A stretch of 37,130 nucleotides of DNA, from the NCBI GenBank assembly GCA_034003325.1, contig JAVEYW010000026.1:1-37130 (forward strand), written 5' to 3'. The DNA comes from Desulfobacterales bacterium (GTDB lineage: Bacteria; Desulfobacterota; Desulfobacteria; Desulfobacterales; JAFDDL01). The position numbers were made by a program, and so were the translations under genes. Every line of letters starts with the position of its first letter. The stretch's first letter is position 1. Below, in pieces: positions 9,270 to 17,603 of the stretch. The notes below the pieces were generated by a model. The model ran no database searches. It worked only from the letters and a program-made list of their open reading frames with translations, and was not told the DNA's origin.

Positions 9270-10025
9270 ATGCATATAGCGGTGATGGCAAAGGTCGTAC
9301 CGGATTATGAAGTCCCAGCTGGGGATTTTGAGTTGGTCAATGGCCGGGCTAACTCTCGATACACGCGAATGATCGGGCTTTATGATGAAAACGCCATAGA
9401 GGCCGGCGTTCAGCTCAAAGAAAAATACAATGCGTCGCTGAGTATCATATCCTATGGGAAAAGCGATGATGTTTCCATTCTAAGAAAAGCCGTTGCCATG
9501 GGAGGGGATAATCTCAACCTGGTGATGGGTGATTCGGATGATCCATATGTGATTGCGGCCAATTTGAAAATGGCGCTTGAGAAGCTCGGGAATGTGGACC
9601 TGGTGCTGGCCGGCCAGCAGTCGGCCGACATGGATCGGGGGATTGTTCATAGCATTCTTGCGGAAATGATGGGGTATACCTTTTTGCCCAAGATTGCCTT
9701 TATTGAGTCGGACGCGGGTGCCTGGAAAGTACGGCAGATTCACGAAAACGGTAGCCGGGAGTTGAAATTTGCCGGCAAAGGGGTGCTTTCCATTACGAGC
9801 ATTCCTGAAAACGTGCCGCGCATTCCCGCGGTACGTGCGATTTTTGCCGCCAAAAAGAAACCGGTGGACAAAATGGATGGGATCGCGGCCGCGCCCATGA
9901 ACGTTGAAGAACTCTCCGTGAGTATCCCGAAAATGGAATCGGTTTGTGAGTTTTTGCCGATTGACGATTTAGGGGAAACCGCAAAAACCCTTTTGGCTAA
10001 ACTCAGGGAGGGCAGATATCTATGA
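9270..10025 (+). CDS. etfB: Electron transfer flavoprotein beta subunit
   Basis: A 251-residue EtfB, opening with MHIAVMAKVVPDYE and containing the GQQSADMDRG segment typical of the family. With EtfA it takes electrons from acyl-CoA dehydrogenases in the cytoplasm. Its end overlaps the etfA start by 4 bp (ATGA), indicating translational coupling. GGGGAG lies 10 bp before the ATG. The adjacent membrane FeS oxidoreductase suggests a quinone-directed, non-bifurcating ETF (inference). Confidence 0.92.
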   Translation: MHIAVMAKVVPDYEVPAGDFELVNGRANSRYTRMIGLYDENAIEAGVQLKEKYNASLSIISYGKSDDVSILRKAVAMGGDNLNLVMGDSDDPYVIAANLKMALEKLGNVDLVLAGQQSADMDRGIVHSILAEMMGYTFLPKIAFIESDAGAWKVRQIHENGSRELKFAGKGVLSITSIPENVPRIPAVRAIFAAKKKPVDKMDGIAAAPMNVEELSVSIPKMESVCEFLPIDDLGETAKTLLAKLREGRYL

Positions 10026-10909
10026 AAACGCTGATCATCGAGATTATTGATACAAAGAGAATTGGAGAGCTGGTGACAGTCGGCCGAATTTTCGGCGGAT
10101 CACCGGATATTTTGGCGTTGGGAGCGGGTAATATTCCCGGAACATATGGCAACGCTTATCAGACGGACCAGTCGGTAGCCGCCAATCTGGTTGCAGCGGC
10201 TGCTGAGCTGATCGGCCAGCAAGGCTATGAAGTGATTTTGATGTCTGCTACCACGGTCGGCGCCGAGATCGCCGGCCGTCTCAGTGTCTGCATTAATGCA
10301 CCGGTGCTTTCTGAGGTCATCGCGATTTCACCGGATATGACGGTTACGCGTCCCATTTATGGCGGAAAGGCTGTGGCGGAATATAAGGTCAAAAAAACGC
10401 CTGTTATTTTAACGGTTCGCAGGAAATATTTTGAATCAGCCGTGTTGGACGGCACTACAGCCGGAACACCGTTGCCGGTTAAAGAGGCAGCTGTTCAGTT
10501 TTTATCCGAAGAGGAAATCAAAGCTGAAGGCATTCCGCTTGAGGATGCGGAAATCATCGTATCCGGCGGCCGGGGAGTCGGCAGCGCTGATAATTTTAAA
10601 ATGCTGCATGAAATGGCAGGGATTGTCAATGCTGCGGTGGGGGCATCCCGCGGCGCCGTGGACGAGGGCTGGGCCGCTCCGACCATGCAGATTGGGCAAA
10701 CAGGCAACATTGTTGCGCCCTCGGTTTATTTTGCGATCGGCATCTCCGGCGCGAGCCAGCATTTAGCCGGCATTGCCAATGCCAAATGCGTCGTGGCAAT
10801 CAACAAGGATGAGGAAGCGAATATTTTCAAACGAGCGCGTTTCGGCATTGTGGCTGATTACAAAAATGTTATTCCTGCATTGACGAAGGCGTTGACAGAG
10901 GAGAAGTAG
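10022..10909 (+). CDS. etfA: Electron transfer flavoprotein alpha subunit
   Basis: A 295-residue EtfA. The C-terminal FAD-binding signature is clear: GQTGNIVAPSVYFAIGISG, then QHLAGI, then AINKDEEANIF and FGIVADY. It forms the ETF heterodimer with the overlapping etfB product. The stop codon directly abuts the ATG of the membrane FeS oxidoreductase gene, so the three genes are one translational block that hands electrons from the two acyl-CoA dehydrogenases of this cluster to the membrane. Confidence 0.93.
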   Translation: MKTLIIEIIDTKRIGELVTVGRIFGGSPDILALGAGNIPGTYGNAYQTDQSVAANLVAAAAELIGQQGYEVILMSATTVGAEIAGRLSVCINAPVLSEVIAISPDMTVTRPIYGGKAVAEYKVKKTPVILTVRRKYFESAVLDGTTAGTPLPVKEAAVQFLSEEEIKAEGIPLEDAEIIVSGGRGVGSADNFKMLHEMAGIVNAAVGASRGAVDEGWAAPTMQIGQTGNIVAPSVYFAIGISGASQHLAGIANAKCVVAINKDEEANIFKRARFGIVADYKNVIPALTKALTEEK

Positions 10910-12868
10910 ATGGGCCGGATCCCCTATTGGAATATCAGTTATGGCTTATTGATTGATGCCTTTGCACTGCCAGCGGTGGCGCTCCTGGTGTATGGTTTGT
11001 ATGCTCACTGGAAAAAAATACAGCATGGCAAGGAGAGAGTGAAACCGAACCTGCCGCCGCTACCGGGGAAAATAGGGCCGGTGTATATTCATGCGCTGAT
11101 TACCAAGGGGATCTTAGGTTCTAAAATTTATAGAAAGATTTTTACTGGAATTGCACATGGATTTGTATTCTGGGGAATGGTGTTCCTGGCGATCGGCACG
11201 GGGCTTGTGATGCTGAACATCTATTTAAAAGTGCCGGTGTTTGAGGGTGGATTTAACCGGTGGTTTATGAGCTTTTTCCTAGATCTGGCCGGATTGGTGG
11301 CGCTTGGTGGGTTGATATTTTTATTCATGAGGCGTCTGTTTGGCCCTGAGCGGCTGCGCCAGCCAAAGGAACGGCTTGGCTTTGTGCCGCAGATATGCCT
11401 TCTCGGGTTTGTGATCGCCTCTGGTTTTTACATCGAGGCGCTCCGAATCGCCGCCAACGGACCGGACCCCTATTCCTTTGTCGGCAATTTTTTGGCCGGT
11501 TTTTTTCCGATGGGCAACAACGGCCTTCACAGGGTGCTTTGGTGGACGCATGGATTAATGGCCATGGCCTTTATCGCCTATATCCCATTTTCCCCCATGG
11601 TGCATATTGCCTTGGCGCCGACCAACGCGGCGCTGGCCAATCCGAAGCCGGGTACGAGGATGGGGGTGATCGATTTTTCATCCTTTGACGATGAAACCGC
11701 TGAAGAAGTGCCCACCTTGGGCTGTGCCAAGCTCACCGACTTTACGCGCAAGCGCTTGCTCGACTATGACAGTTGCCTTTGGTGCGGCCGTTGTCATGAG
11801 GTCTGTCCTGCCGCATCCACCGGAAAGTCGTTGTCGCCCAAGGGCGTTATGGTCACGCTTGCGGAGAAACTGCATAGCGGCGGATTTGATGATGAAGGAC
11901 TCATCGACGAGGTCGGCATGGACGCTATTTTTGCCTGCACGACCTGTACCGCGTGTATGGAAGCTTGCCCGGTGTGTATTAACCAGCCAAAGACGATATT
12001 GAAGTTCAGGCAAAATCTCGTGATGGAACAATCCCGAATACCGGAACTGATGGGTAAGGCCAACAACAGCCTGGAGCAGCGCCAGCATCCGTTCTTTGGA
12101 ACCGGTTCGGGGCCCAAGGACTGGTGCAAAGGGCTGGACGTGCCGATTTTTGAAAAAGGTGAGACCGAGTATTTGCTCTGGATAGGGTGTGCGCCAACCT
12201 ATGAGGAAAGATCTCAAAAAATCGCACAGGCCATGGTTGAGATACTGCAAAAGGCCAACATTTCCTTCGGCATTTTAGAAGAATCCAGATGTACCGGGGA
12301 TCCGGCCAAGCAGATGGGAAATGAGTTTTTATTTCGTGAAATCGCATTACAGAACGTGGAAGAATTTTCAGAACTCGGCGTGAAAGATATCATCACCCTG
12401 TGCCCCCATTGCTACAACAGCTTTTCACGACATTACCCGCCGCTTGGCGGCGAGTACAATGTCATACCGCATTCCGTGTTTCTCAATGAGCTGCTGGAAA
12501 AAGGCAAGATCAAGATAGACAAAAAGAATCAAAGCATTTGCTATCATGATCCCTGCTACCTCGGTAGACGGAATGGATTTTATGATGCGCCCCGTGCGGT
12601 ACTTGGGAAAGCCGGCAATTGTATTGAGATGCAACGGCATAAGAATAACAGTTTTTGCTGCGGCGGAGGGGGCGGAAACTACTGGGCGGAAGAAGAAGGG
12701 ACACGCATCAACAGAAACAGGGCCAAAGAGGCTTTTGAAACATCCGCTGACATTGTTGCCACTGCATGCCCGTTTTGCCTGGCAATGTTGACCGATGGGA
12801 TGAAAAGCGTGACAGATGAGCAAAAAGTATTTGATATCGCTGAGATTATTAATGTGGCAATGAGTTAG
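10910..12868 (+). CDS. Membrane FeS oxidoreductase, ETF:(mena)quinone type
   Basis: A 652-residue membrane protein with an N-terminal NarI-like domain of about five helices (about 10-32, 80-108, 118-142, 158-180, 206-236) holding histidines H83, H208, H214 and H232 as possible haem ligands. It continues with two 4Fe-4S motifs (C289/292/295/299 and C343/346/349/353) and a C-terminal pair of cysteine-rich CCG domains, including CCGGGGG. This architecture is the DUF224 / HdrD-like family to which ETF:methylmenaquinone oxidoreductase belongs. Sitting directly after etfA, it most likely oxidises reduced ETF and reduces menaquinone. Confidence 0.88.
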   Translation: MGRIPYWNISYGLLIDAFALPAVALLVYGLYAHWKKIQHGKERVKPNLPPLPGKIGPVYIHALITKGILGSKIYRKIFTGIAHGFVFWGMVFLAIGTGLVMLNIYLKVPVFEGGFNRWFMSFFLDLAGLVALGGLIFLFMRRLFGPERLRQPKERLGFVPQICLLGFVIASGFYIEALRIAANGPDPYSFVGNFLAGFFPMGNNGLHRVLWWTHGLMAMAFIAYIPFSPMVHIALAPTNAALANPKPGTRMGVIDFSSFDDETAEEVPTLGCAKLTDFTRKRLLDYDSCLWCGRCHEVCPAASTGKSLSPKGVMVTLAEKLHSGGFDDEGLIDEVGMDAIFACTTCTACMEACPVCINQPKTILKFRQNLVMEQSRIPELMGKANNSLEQRQHPFFGTGSGPKDWCKGLDVPIFEKGETEYLLWIGCAPTYEERSQKIAQAMVEILQKANISFGILEESRCTGDPAKQMGNEFLFREIALQNVEEFSELGVKDIITLCPHCYNSFSRHYPPLGGEYNVIPHSVFLNELLEKGKIKIDKKNQSICYHDPCYLGRRNGFYDAPRAVLGKAGNCIEMQRHKNNSFCCGGGGGNYWAEEEGTRINRNRAKEAFETSADIVATACPFCLAMLTDGMKSVTDEQKVFDIAEIINVAMS

Positions 12869-13191
12869 GGGACCAAGATGGCTGTATAATGCACGATGTA
12901 AGATGACTTGAATCACTCAGGTTTTGAGGCCAAAGACTCGACTCGCGAATTGCATTGTTATTTTGCCGAATAAGCCAAACTGCGACGGTCAGCATTATTC
13001 TGCATCATTTACCCCTATTCCCTCAAGCGTTTCATTTAGGATAGATCGCACCCGAATCGTTATTGGCCCGTGATGGGTGCGATGATTCAATGAAAAGCAA
13101 AACGCCGTGCATGATTCAACCATTATTCCCGGCGGGTTTTCCGGGAATGATCACCATGATGGATAACTTAATGGTATGAAAGGAAATATCA
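12869..13191. promoter_or_regulatory. 323-bp gap with hairpins and repeated 9-mers before the thiolase pair
   Basis: No gene is supported. There are two inverted repeats: ATCGCACCC/GGGTGCGAT (13045-13053 and 13075-13083, 21-nt loop) and ATTCCCGG/CCGGGAAT (13125-13132 and 13141-13148, 8-nt loop). ATGATTCAA occurs twice in direct orientation (13082-13090 and 13111-13119), with an inverted relative TTGAATCA at 12908-12915. The size and content suggest a separate control region for the BbsAB-like thiolase, but I could not identify a convincing core promoter. Confidence 0.4.
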
Positions 13192-13641
13192 ATGTCAGAA
13201 ACAGTCGAAAAAGCACCAAAGAAAAAAAAGGAAAAAAAGCCTGATATTACATTTTTCCGCGAGGATTTGTTCGAAGTGCCGAAGGATGGTTCCCCTCCCT
13301 ATTTAAAAGGATATCGGTGCAAAAGCTGCGGCCAGATAGACTTTCCCAAGCTTGACACCTGTCCGAATTGCTGGGGAAGAGAATACGAAATGGAACCGTT
13401 GAGCCGGAAAGGCACATTGTATAGCTACAGCGAAATTTTCGTTGGGTCGCCGTTAGTTAAAACTCCCTATATTTTTGGATATATTGATCTGCCGGAAGAC
13501 CTGAGAATTTTTGCGCAACTCAAAGGCGAAGTGGGGTCGTTTAAATGTGATGATGAGGTGGAGGTAACGGTCGGAGAGTTCAGCATGAATAATGACGGGC
13601 TGCCGATAACCGGTTATATGTTTAAAAAAGTCGATAAATAA
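13192..13641 (+). CDS. bbsA: Zinc-finger/OB-fold thiolase subunit, BbsA-like (DUF35)
   Basis: A 149-residue DUF35 protein: a lysine-rich N-terminus (about 9-17), a rubredoxin-like zinc ribbon with Cys43, Cys46, Cys57 and Cys60, then an OB-fold (about 65-145). In the toluene pathway BbsA is the zinc-finger subunit that integrates into the thiolase BbsB to cleave benzoylsuccinyl-CoA. The thiolase gene starts 22 bp downstream, the same pairing. AAAGGAAA lies before the ATG. DUF35 proteins also partner steroid retro-aldolases, but the surrounding bbs-like genes favour the thiolase role. Confidence 0.87.
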   Translation: MSETVEKAPKKKKEKKPDITFFREDLFEVPKDGSPPYLKGYRCKSCGQIDFPKLDTCPNCWGREYEMEPLSRKGTLYSYSEIFVGSPLVKTPYIFGYIDLPEDLRIFAQLKGEVGSFKCDDEVEVTVGEFSMNNDGLPITGYMFKKVDK

Positions 13642-13663
13642 GATCTTATAAGGAGAACCGCAT

Positions 13664-14833
13664 ATGAAGTTGGAGCGAGAAGTTTATATAGCCGGTGTGG
13701 GGGAAACCCCCTTCAGATTTCATACAAAAGATTTTGATGAATTGGGGCGGGATGCCGCGCTTGAGGCGATGAAGTCCTCAAACATTACGCGCCCGGATTT
13801 TATTCAAAGCGCCTACGTTGGCAACCTTGATAACGGCAGCTGCAGCGGGCAGGCCGTGTTGAAAGATTTAGGCATGTTGGGGCATTGCCCGGTTATTCGC
13901 GTTGAAAGCGCCTGCTCCGCTGGTGCCATGGCGGTCCATTGCGCCGTAAAAGACGTCACCATGGGAATCACGGATGTGTCTTTGGCGGTAGGGGTCGAAA
14001 ATCACACCCTGCATCGACAAGCCGGATTCGCGTTTACCGTGCGTGACAGTGACATCGAGGGCAGGCATGGGGCGGTCATGACCGGTAAATACGCCATGCG
14101 AGCGCAACGATGGATGTATGAAACCGGTGGTACGCCTGCAGATCTTGCCCAGGTTACCGTTAAGAACCGGCGACATGCCAAGAATAACCCGTACGCCTTG
14201 TTTAAAGGGGATATTACGGTTGAAGAAGTTCTGGCTTCACGGATGATCGCCTCTCCGTTGACGCTTCATCAATGCTGCGCCATTGCGGACGGCGCAGGTG
14301 CCGTTGTGGTCTGTTCCAAAGACATGATCAAGAAACTGGGGATCGAAAAACCGGTGAAGGTGGCAGGTTCCACCTTGCGTTCAGGGCCTTATCATAACCG
14401 TCCCCGGGATATCACGGGCGATGATATTATCGAAGCGACTGTGGAACAACTGTATGAGGAGTCCGGCATTGGACCCAAAGAAGTTCAAATCCTCGAACTG
14501 CATGATGCCTTTACCATTGCTGAAATTCTCTATTACGAAGTGATGCAGCTTTGCGGCAAGGGCGAATCCTTGAAATTCCTCAGAGATGGCCAATCCACCT
14601 ATGGCGGGCAATGCGTTGTCAGCCCGCGTGGTGGCATGCTGGCCTATGGGCATCCGGTCGGCGCGTCCGGGGCTGCGCAGGTTGCCGCCAGCGTTAAGCA
14701 GATGAGAGGACAGTGCCCGGGCTATCAGGTAGAACCGTACCCCAAAGTCGCCATGACGCATGTGACCGGCGGCGGTCTCTCCGGAACTGAACATGCGGCC
14801 TGCACCATGCACATGCTGACGAGTGCCTGGTAA
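13664..14833 (+). CDS. bbsB: Thiolase, BbsB-like
   Basis: A 389-residue SCPx-like thiolase. The acyl-accepting cysteine is Cys84 (ESACSAG), followed by His280 in LELHDAF, His330 in YGHPVGASG and Cys380 near the C-terminus. With the preceding zinc-finger subunit it should cleave an aroylsuccinyl-CoA with CoA to an aroyl-CoA and succinyl-CoA, the end of the bbs pathway. Unusually, this A-B pair follows the etf and FeS oxidoreductase genes instead of heading the operon. AAGGAGAA supports the start. Confidence 0.86.
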   Translation: MKLEREVYIAGVGETPFRFHTKDFDELGRDAALEAMKSSNITRPDFIQSAYVGNLDNGSCSGQAVLKDLGMLGHCPVIRVESACSAGAMAVHCAVKDVTMGITDVSLAVGVENHTLHRQAGFAFTVRDSDIEGRHGAVMTGKYAMRAQRWMYETGGTPADLAQVTVKNRRHAKNNPYALFKGDITVEEVLASRMIASPLTLHQCCAIADGAGAVVVCSKDMIKKLGIEKPVKVAGSTLRSGPYHNRPRDITGDDIIEATVEQLYEESGIGPKEVQILELHDAFTIAEILYYEVMQLCGKGESLKFLRDGQSTYGGQCVVSPRGGMLAYGHPVGASGAAQVAASVKQMRGQCPGYQVEPYPKVAMTHVTGGGLSGTEHAACTMHMLTSAW

Positions 14834-14919
14834 ACGGTTATTTTTTCAGGTGCATGTAGGCTATATGCCTGATGATGTGACAAAAAGCGCTTTAATTTGA
14901 TTTTTTGACAGGCGAATAA

Positions 14920-15489
14920 ATGACGAAATACGCTGTTATTACAGTAGATATGTTAAAGGATACCTTTAAGAAGCGCGAATCAACGCTTTCGGCTGAAGGC
15001 TTTGCGATTCTCCCGGCGCTGAATCAATTGATTCAAAAGGGCCGGGAGAATGGCTGGCCCATTATATTCGCCATGGATAGTTTTTTACCTGAAGATTATT
15101 TTTTTACCGGCAGAGTAAAACCCTTTTCGATTCGAGGCACGCAAGGCGCAGAGGTTTTAGATGAAATTGATCAGAAGCCCGGGGATATTTATGTGCCCAA
15201 GCGCAGATGGAGCGGCTTTTTTAAGACTGATTTGGATCAGATTTTAAGGGTCAAAGGGATTGACACTGTGATCATTGCCGGCGTAACAACAGGCGTTTGT
15301 GTTCTGGCGACGGCACTGGATGCGTTAAGCCACGATTTTCGAGTAATTCTACTTGAAGACTGTTGCGCGTCGGTTACAAAGGCAGATCATCAGGCTGTGA
15401 TTGAAATTTATCGCAAGAGCACCTTGTTCCCGTATCTGCAAATTATGAGAGCGGATGAATTATGGCAATATCTTGCAACCAATCTATAG
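14920..15489 (+). CDS. Isochorismatase-family cysteine hydrolase
   Basis: A 189-residue cysteine hydrolase with the family triad readable as Asp10 (ITVDM), Lys94 (PKRRW) and Cys127 in GVTTGVCV. These enzymes hydrolyse amides, imides or isochorismate; the substrate cannot be told here. It lies 86 bp after the BbsB-like thiolase on the same strand and may be co-transcribed. The ribosome-binding site is weak (AGGCGA). Its relevance to hydrocarbon catabolism is unclear. Confidence 0.85.
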   Translation: MTKYAVITVDMLKDTFKKRESTLSAEGFAILPALNQLIQKGRENGWPIIFAMDSFLPEDYFFTGRVKPFSIRGTQGAEVLDEIDQKPGDIYVPKRRWSGFFKTDLDQILRVKGIDTVIIAGVTTGVCVLATALDALSHDFRVILLEDCCASVTKADHQAVIEIYRKSTLFPYLQIMRADELWQYLATNL

Positions 15490-15653
15490 GATAACCACAC
15501 GGGGCTGCGAGTAGAAAACCTAATTATTTAGTATATCTATTTGTAAAATTATTTGTTTTTTTACCTCGTCACTTATGCTATATTCACGCGGTTAATGATG
15601 TTGTTAAAAATAACAGCTTAGATTAAAAAAAAATTAAATGGGAGGAATTTTTA
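15490..15653 (+). promoter_or_regulatory. AT-rich intergenic region, possible promoter
   Basis: This 164-bp gap is markedly AT-rich. It contains TATATT (about 15579-15584) preceded at about 16 bp by a T-rich -35 region, a plausible but not strong sigma-70 promoter. The following gene has an excellent ribosome-binding site (GGGAGGAA). I infer that the ring-opening genes start a new transcript here. Confidence 0.35.
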
Positions 15654-16607
15654 ATGAGAGAAGCTTTAGTTCAGGGAAAACCGGCGGAAGAGTTTGGATT
15701 CAAAGATATTCTTTATACCAAAAAAGATTATGTGGCTACCATCACCTGGAATCGTCCGCAATTTTATAATTCTTACAGCACGTTGGCGCTGACGGAAGTA
15801 AAAAGAGCGCTGGAGGATGCGGCCTGTGATGATAACGTTGCTTGTCTCGTTCTGACGGGTGCCGGCGACAAGGCTTTCTGCACTGGCGGCGATGTGGTGG
15901 AATATCAGCAAAATTATACCAGCACCCCCAGGGATTTCGTCAAATGGTCGAGAATATGGTTTGATGCCTATTCAGCCTTGATTCATTTGGGAAAACCCAC
16001 CATTGCCAGAATCAACGGCATGGCAGTCGGCGGCGGGAATGAGTGGAATATTGCTTGTGATCTGGCGGTTGCTGCTGATCATGCAACTTTCCGGCAAGTT
16101 GGCACACGCGTGGGTTCCGTAGCGGCTACGGCTTGCACGATTTTGCCCATGATTATCGGCGACCGAAGAGCCAGAGAAGTGCTGTTGTTCTGTGAACCGT
16201 ATTCCGCCCAGCAGGCGTTGGAATGGGGATGGGTGAACCAGGTCGTTCCCTATGCGGAACTGGATAATGCCGTGGCGGTGATGGCTGAAAAACTGAAAAA
16301 CAAGTTTACGGATTGTACCCGTGCCACGCTGATCAACCTGAATCTCTGGAAAGACCAGGCACTGCAAAATATGTACCATGCCTTTGATTGGGTCGCGGTT
16401 CACTTTAACAGCATGGAATCCCATGAGGGCATGTATTCTTTCGTTGAAAAAAGACAACCCGATTATATGGGACTTCGTGAACGGGCTGCATCCGGCAAAA
16501 GCGTGGAGTTTATGTGGGGCCCCAATCAGAAAGAATGCAAAAAATGCAATACGCGATTTTTGCCCTCATATGCTGAATTTTGCTTGAAATGCGGTGAGAA
16601 AATCTAA
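15654..16607 (+). CDS. BadI/BamA-like ring-cleaving hydrolase with C-terminal zinc ribbon
   Basis: A 317-residue crotonase-fold protein. Residues about 14-270 match ring-opening hydrolases: AFCTGGD (74-80), INGMAVGGGNEW (120-131), then FRQVG, GSVA and CEPYSA. Some of this resembles BadI (2-ketocyclohexanecarboxyl-CoA hydrolase); other parts (CEPYSA, ILPMIIG) resemble BamA/Oah (6-oxocyclohexenecarbonyl-CoA hydrolase). The aspartate that follows GSV in BadI and MenB is absent, with alanine in its place. After about residue 290 comes an extra zinc ribbon with Cys295, Cys298, Cys310 and Cys313, which neither BadI nor BamA has to my knowledge. It is followed by a hydratase and a BadH-like dehydrogenase, supporting hydrolytic opening of a beta-keto ring acyl-CoA. 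Confidence 0.75.
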   Translation: MREALVQGKPAEEFGFKDILYTKKDYVATITWNRPQFYNSYSTLALTEVKRALEDAACDDNVACLVLTGAGDKAFCTGGDVVEYQQNYTSTPRDFVKWSRIWFDAYSALIHLGKPTIARINGMAVGGGNEWNIACDLAVAADHATFRQVGTRVGSVAATACTILPMIIGDRRAREVLLFCEPYSAQQALEWGWVNQVVPYAELDNAVAVMAEKLKNKFTDCTRATLINLNLWKDQALQNMYHAFDWVAVHFNSMESHEGMYSFVEKRQPDYMGLRERAASGKSVEFMWGPNQKECKKCNTRFLPSYAEFCLKCGEKI

Positions 16608-16618
16608 AAAAACTATTC

Positions 16619-16701
16619 AAACCGTACACCGTTACTACCTGTTTGATCTGTGGAAGCTCGTTTGGCCATTGGATCGGAAAAGGAGGTAAGGTGTACGGTT
16701 T
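16619..16701 (+). promoter_or_regulatory. Structured leader with perfect 12-bp inverted repeat
   Basis: AAACCGTACACC (16619-16630) and GGTGTACGGTTT (16690-16701) pair exactly, with four further base pairs (TTAC/GTAA) possible inside. The 59-nt interior holds an ideal Shine-Dalgarno sequence AGGAGG (16681-16686) not used by the downstream gene (start 16748). It is 4 nt before a GTG that opens a seven-codon frame ending at TAG (16691-16714). It is too long and lacks a T-run for an ordinary terminator; a leader-peptide or attenuator role is possible. Confidence 0.5.
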
Positions 16702-16747
16702 AGCCGTTCTATAGACTTTTACCATATTGAAAGGCGCAAGCGAAGAG

Positions 16748-17512
16748 ATGGAAAAAAAATATATTGCTGTCGAAAAAAAGGCGGGGGTGTGTGCGATCAC
16801 TCATGAGAGAGCCCCTGTTAACTTTTTAAGCATTGAGTCTATGAAGGAATTTGTCGCAGCCATAAAAGATGCGGAGTCCGATGATGAGGTAAAGGTCATA
16901 ACGATTCACGGCGGCGGCGAGAAATTTTTTTCCGCCGGAGTCGATGTGGGAGATCACAAAACCGCGCAGGAAATGTTTGATACCTTTGACGAGTTGCTTC
17001 ATTGCCTGATGTACGGGCTCAAACCCAAAATCGCCGTGGTTAAGGGCATGGCGCTGGGCGGCGGCTGCGAGGTCATCGCTTTTTGTGACATGGTCTATGC
17101 CTCGGAAAAGGCCAAATTCGGGCAACCGGAAATTAATGTCGGCGTATTTCCGGCACCGGCGATTTCAGTTTTTCCACGATTGGTCGGTCTTAAAAGAACA
17201 CATGAGCTTATATTGACGGGTGATTTGATTGGCGCTGAAGAGGCAAAGGCGATCGGTCTCATCAACAAGGTGTTCCCGCATGATCAGTTGGAAGCAGGCG
17301 TGCGAAAATTAACCGATAATCTTTGTTCGAAAAGCATGGTTGTTCTTCAACTGACACGGAAAGCCATTTTGGCCGCTAAAGACGTGGATTTGAAAACGGC
17401 GATGAAGGCAACCGCCGAAATTTATGATAAAGAACTCATGAAAACCGAAGACGCCAACATCGGAATTGAGGCATTCCTGGCTCAAAAAAAGCCGGTATGG
17501 AAGAATAAATAG
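16748..17512 (+). CDS. Enoyl-CoA hydratase, cyclohexadienecarbonyl-CoA hydratase (Dch/BamR)-like
   Basis: A 254-residue crotonase-family hydratase with both catalytic glutamates, Glu108 (GGGCEV) and Glu128 (FGQPEINVG). The FGQPEINVGVFPAPA segment and the C-terminal pattern ELMKTEDANIGIEAFL are very like cyclohexa-1,5-diene-1-carbonyl-CoA hydratase of Thauera and Geobacter as I recall them. BadK (cyclohex-1-ene-carbonyl-CoA hydratase) is an alternative. It would add water to a cyclic enoyl- or dienoyl-CoA before BadH-like oxidation. I chose the start at 16748 over an upstream in-frame codon because the homologous N-terminus begins here. Confidence 0.78.
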   Translation: MEKKYIAVEKKAGVCAITHERAPVNFLSIESMKEFVAAIKDAESDDEVKVITIHGGGEKFFSAGVDVGDHKTAQEMFDTFDELLHCLMYGLKPKIAVVKGMALGGGCEVIAFCDMVYASEKAKFGQPEINVGVFPAPAISVFPRLVGLKRTHELILTGDLIGAEEAKAIGLINKVFPHDQLEAGVRKLTDNLCSKSMVVLQLTRKAILAAKDVDLKTAMKATAEIYDKELMKTEDANIGIEAFLAQKKPVWKNK

Positions 17513-17603
17513 ATTGGCGGAAGCATATCGGGAATAATAAACGGTAAAGATTCCGGGATATCCGATTGCCTGCGCTTAATATGGAAATAACAGGAGGGTT
17601 ATA

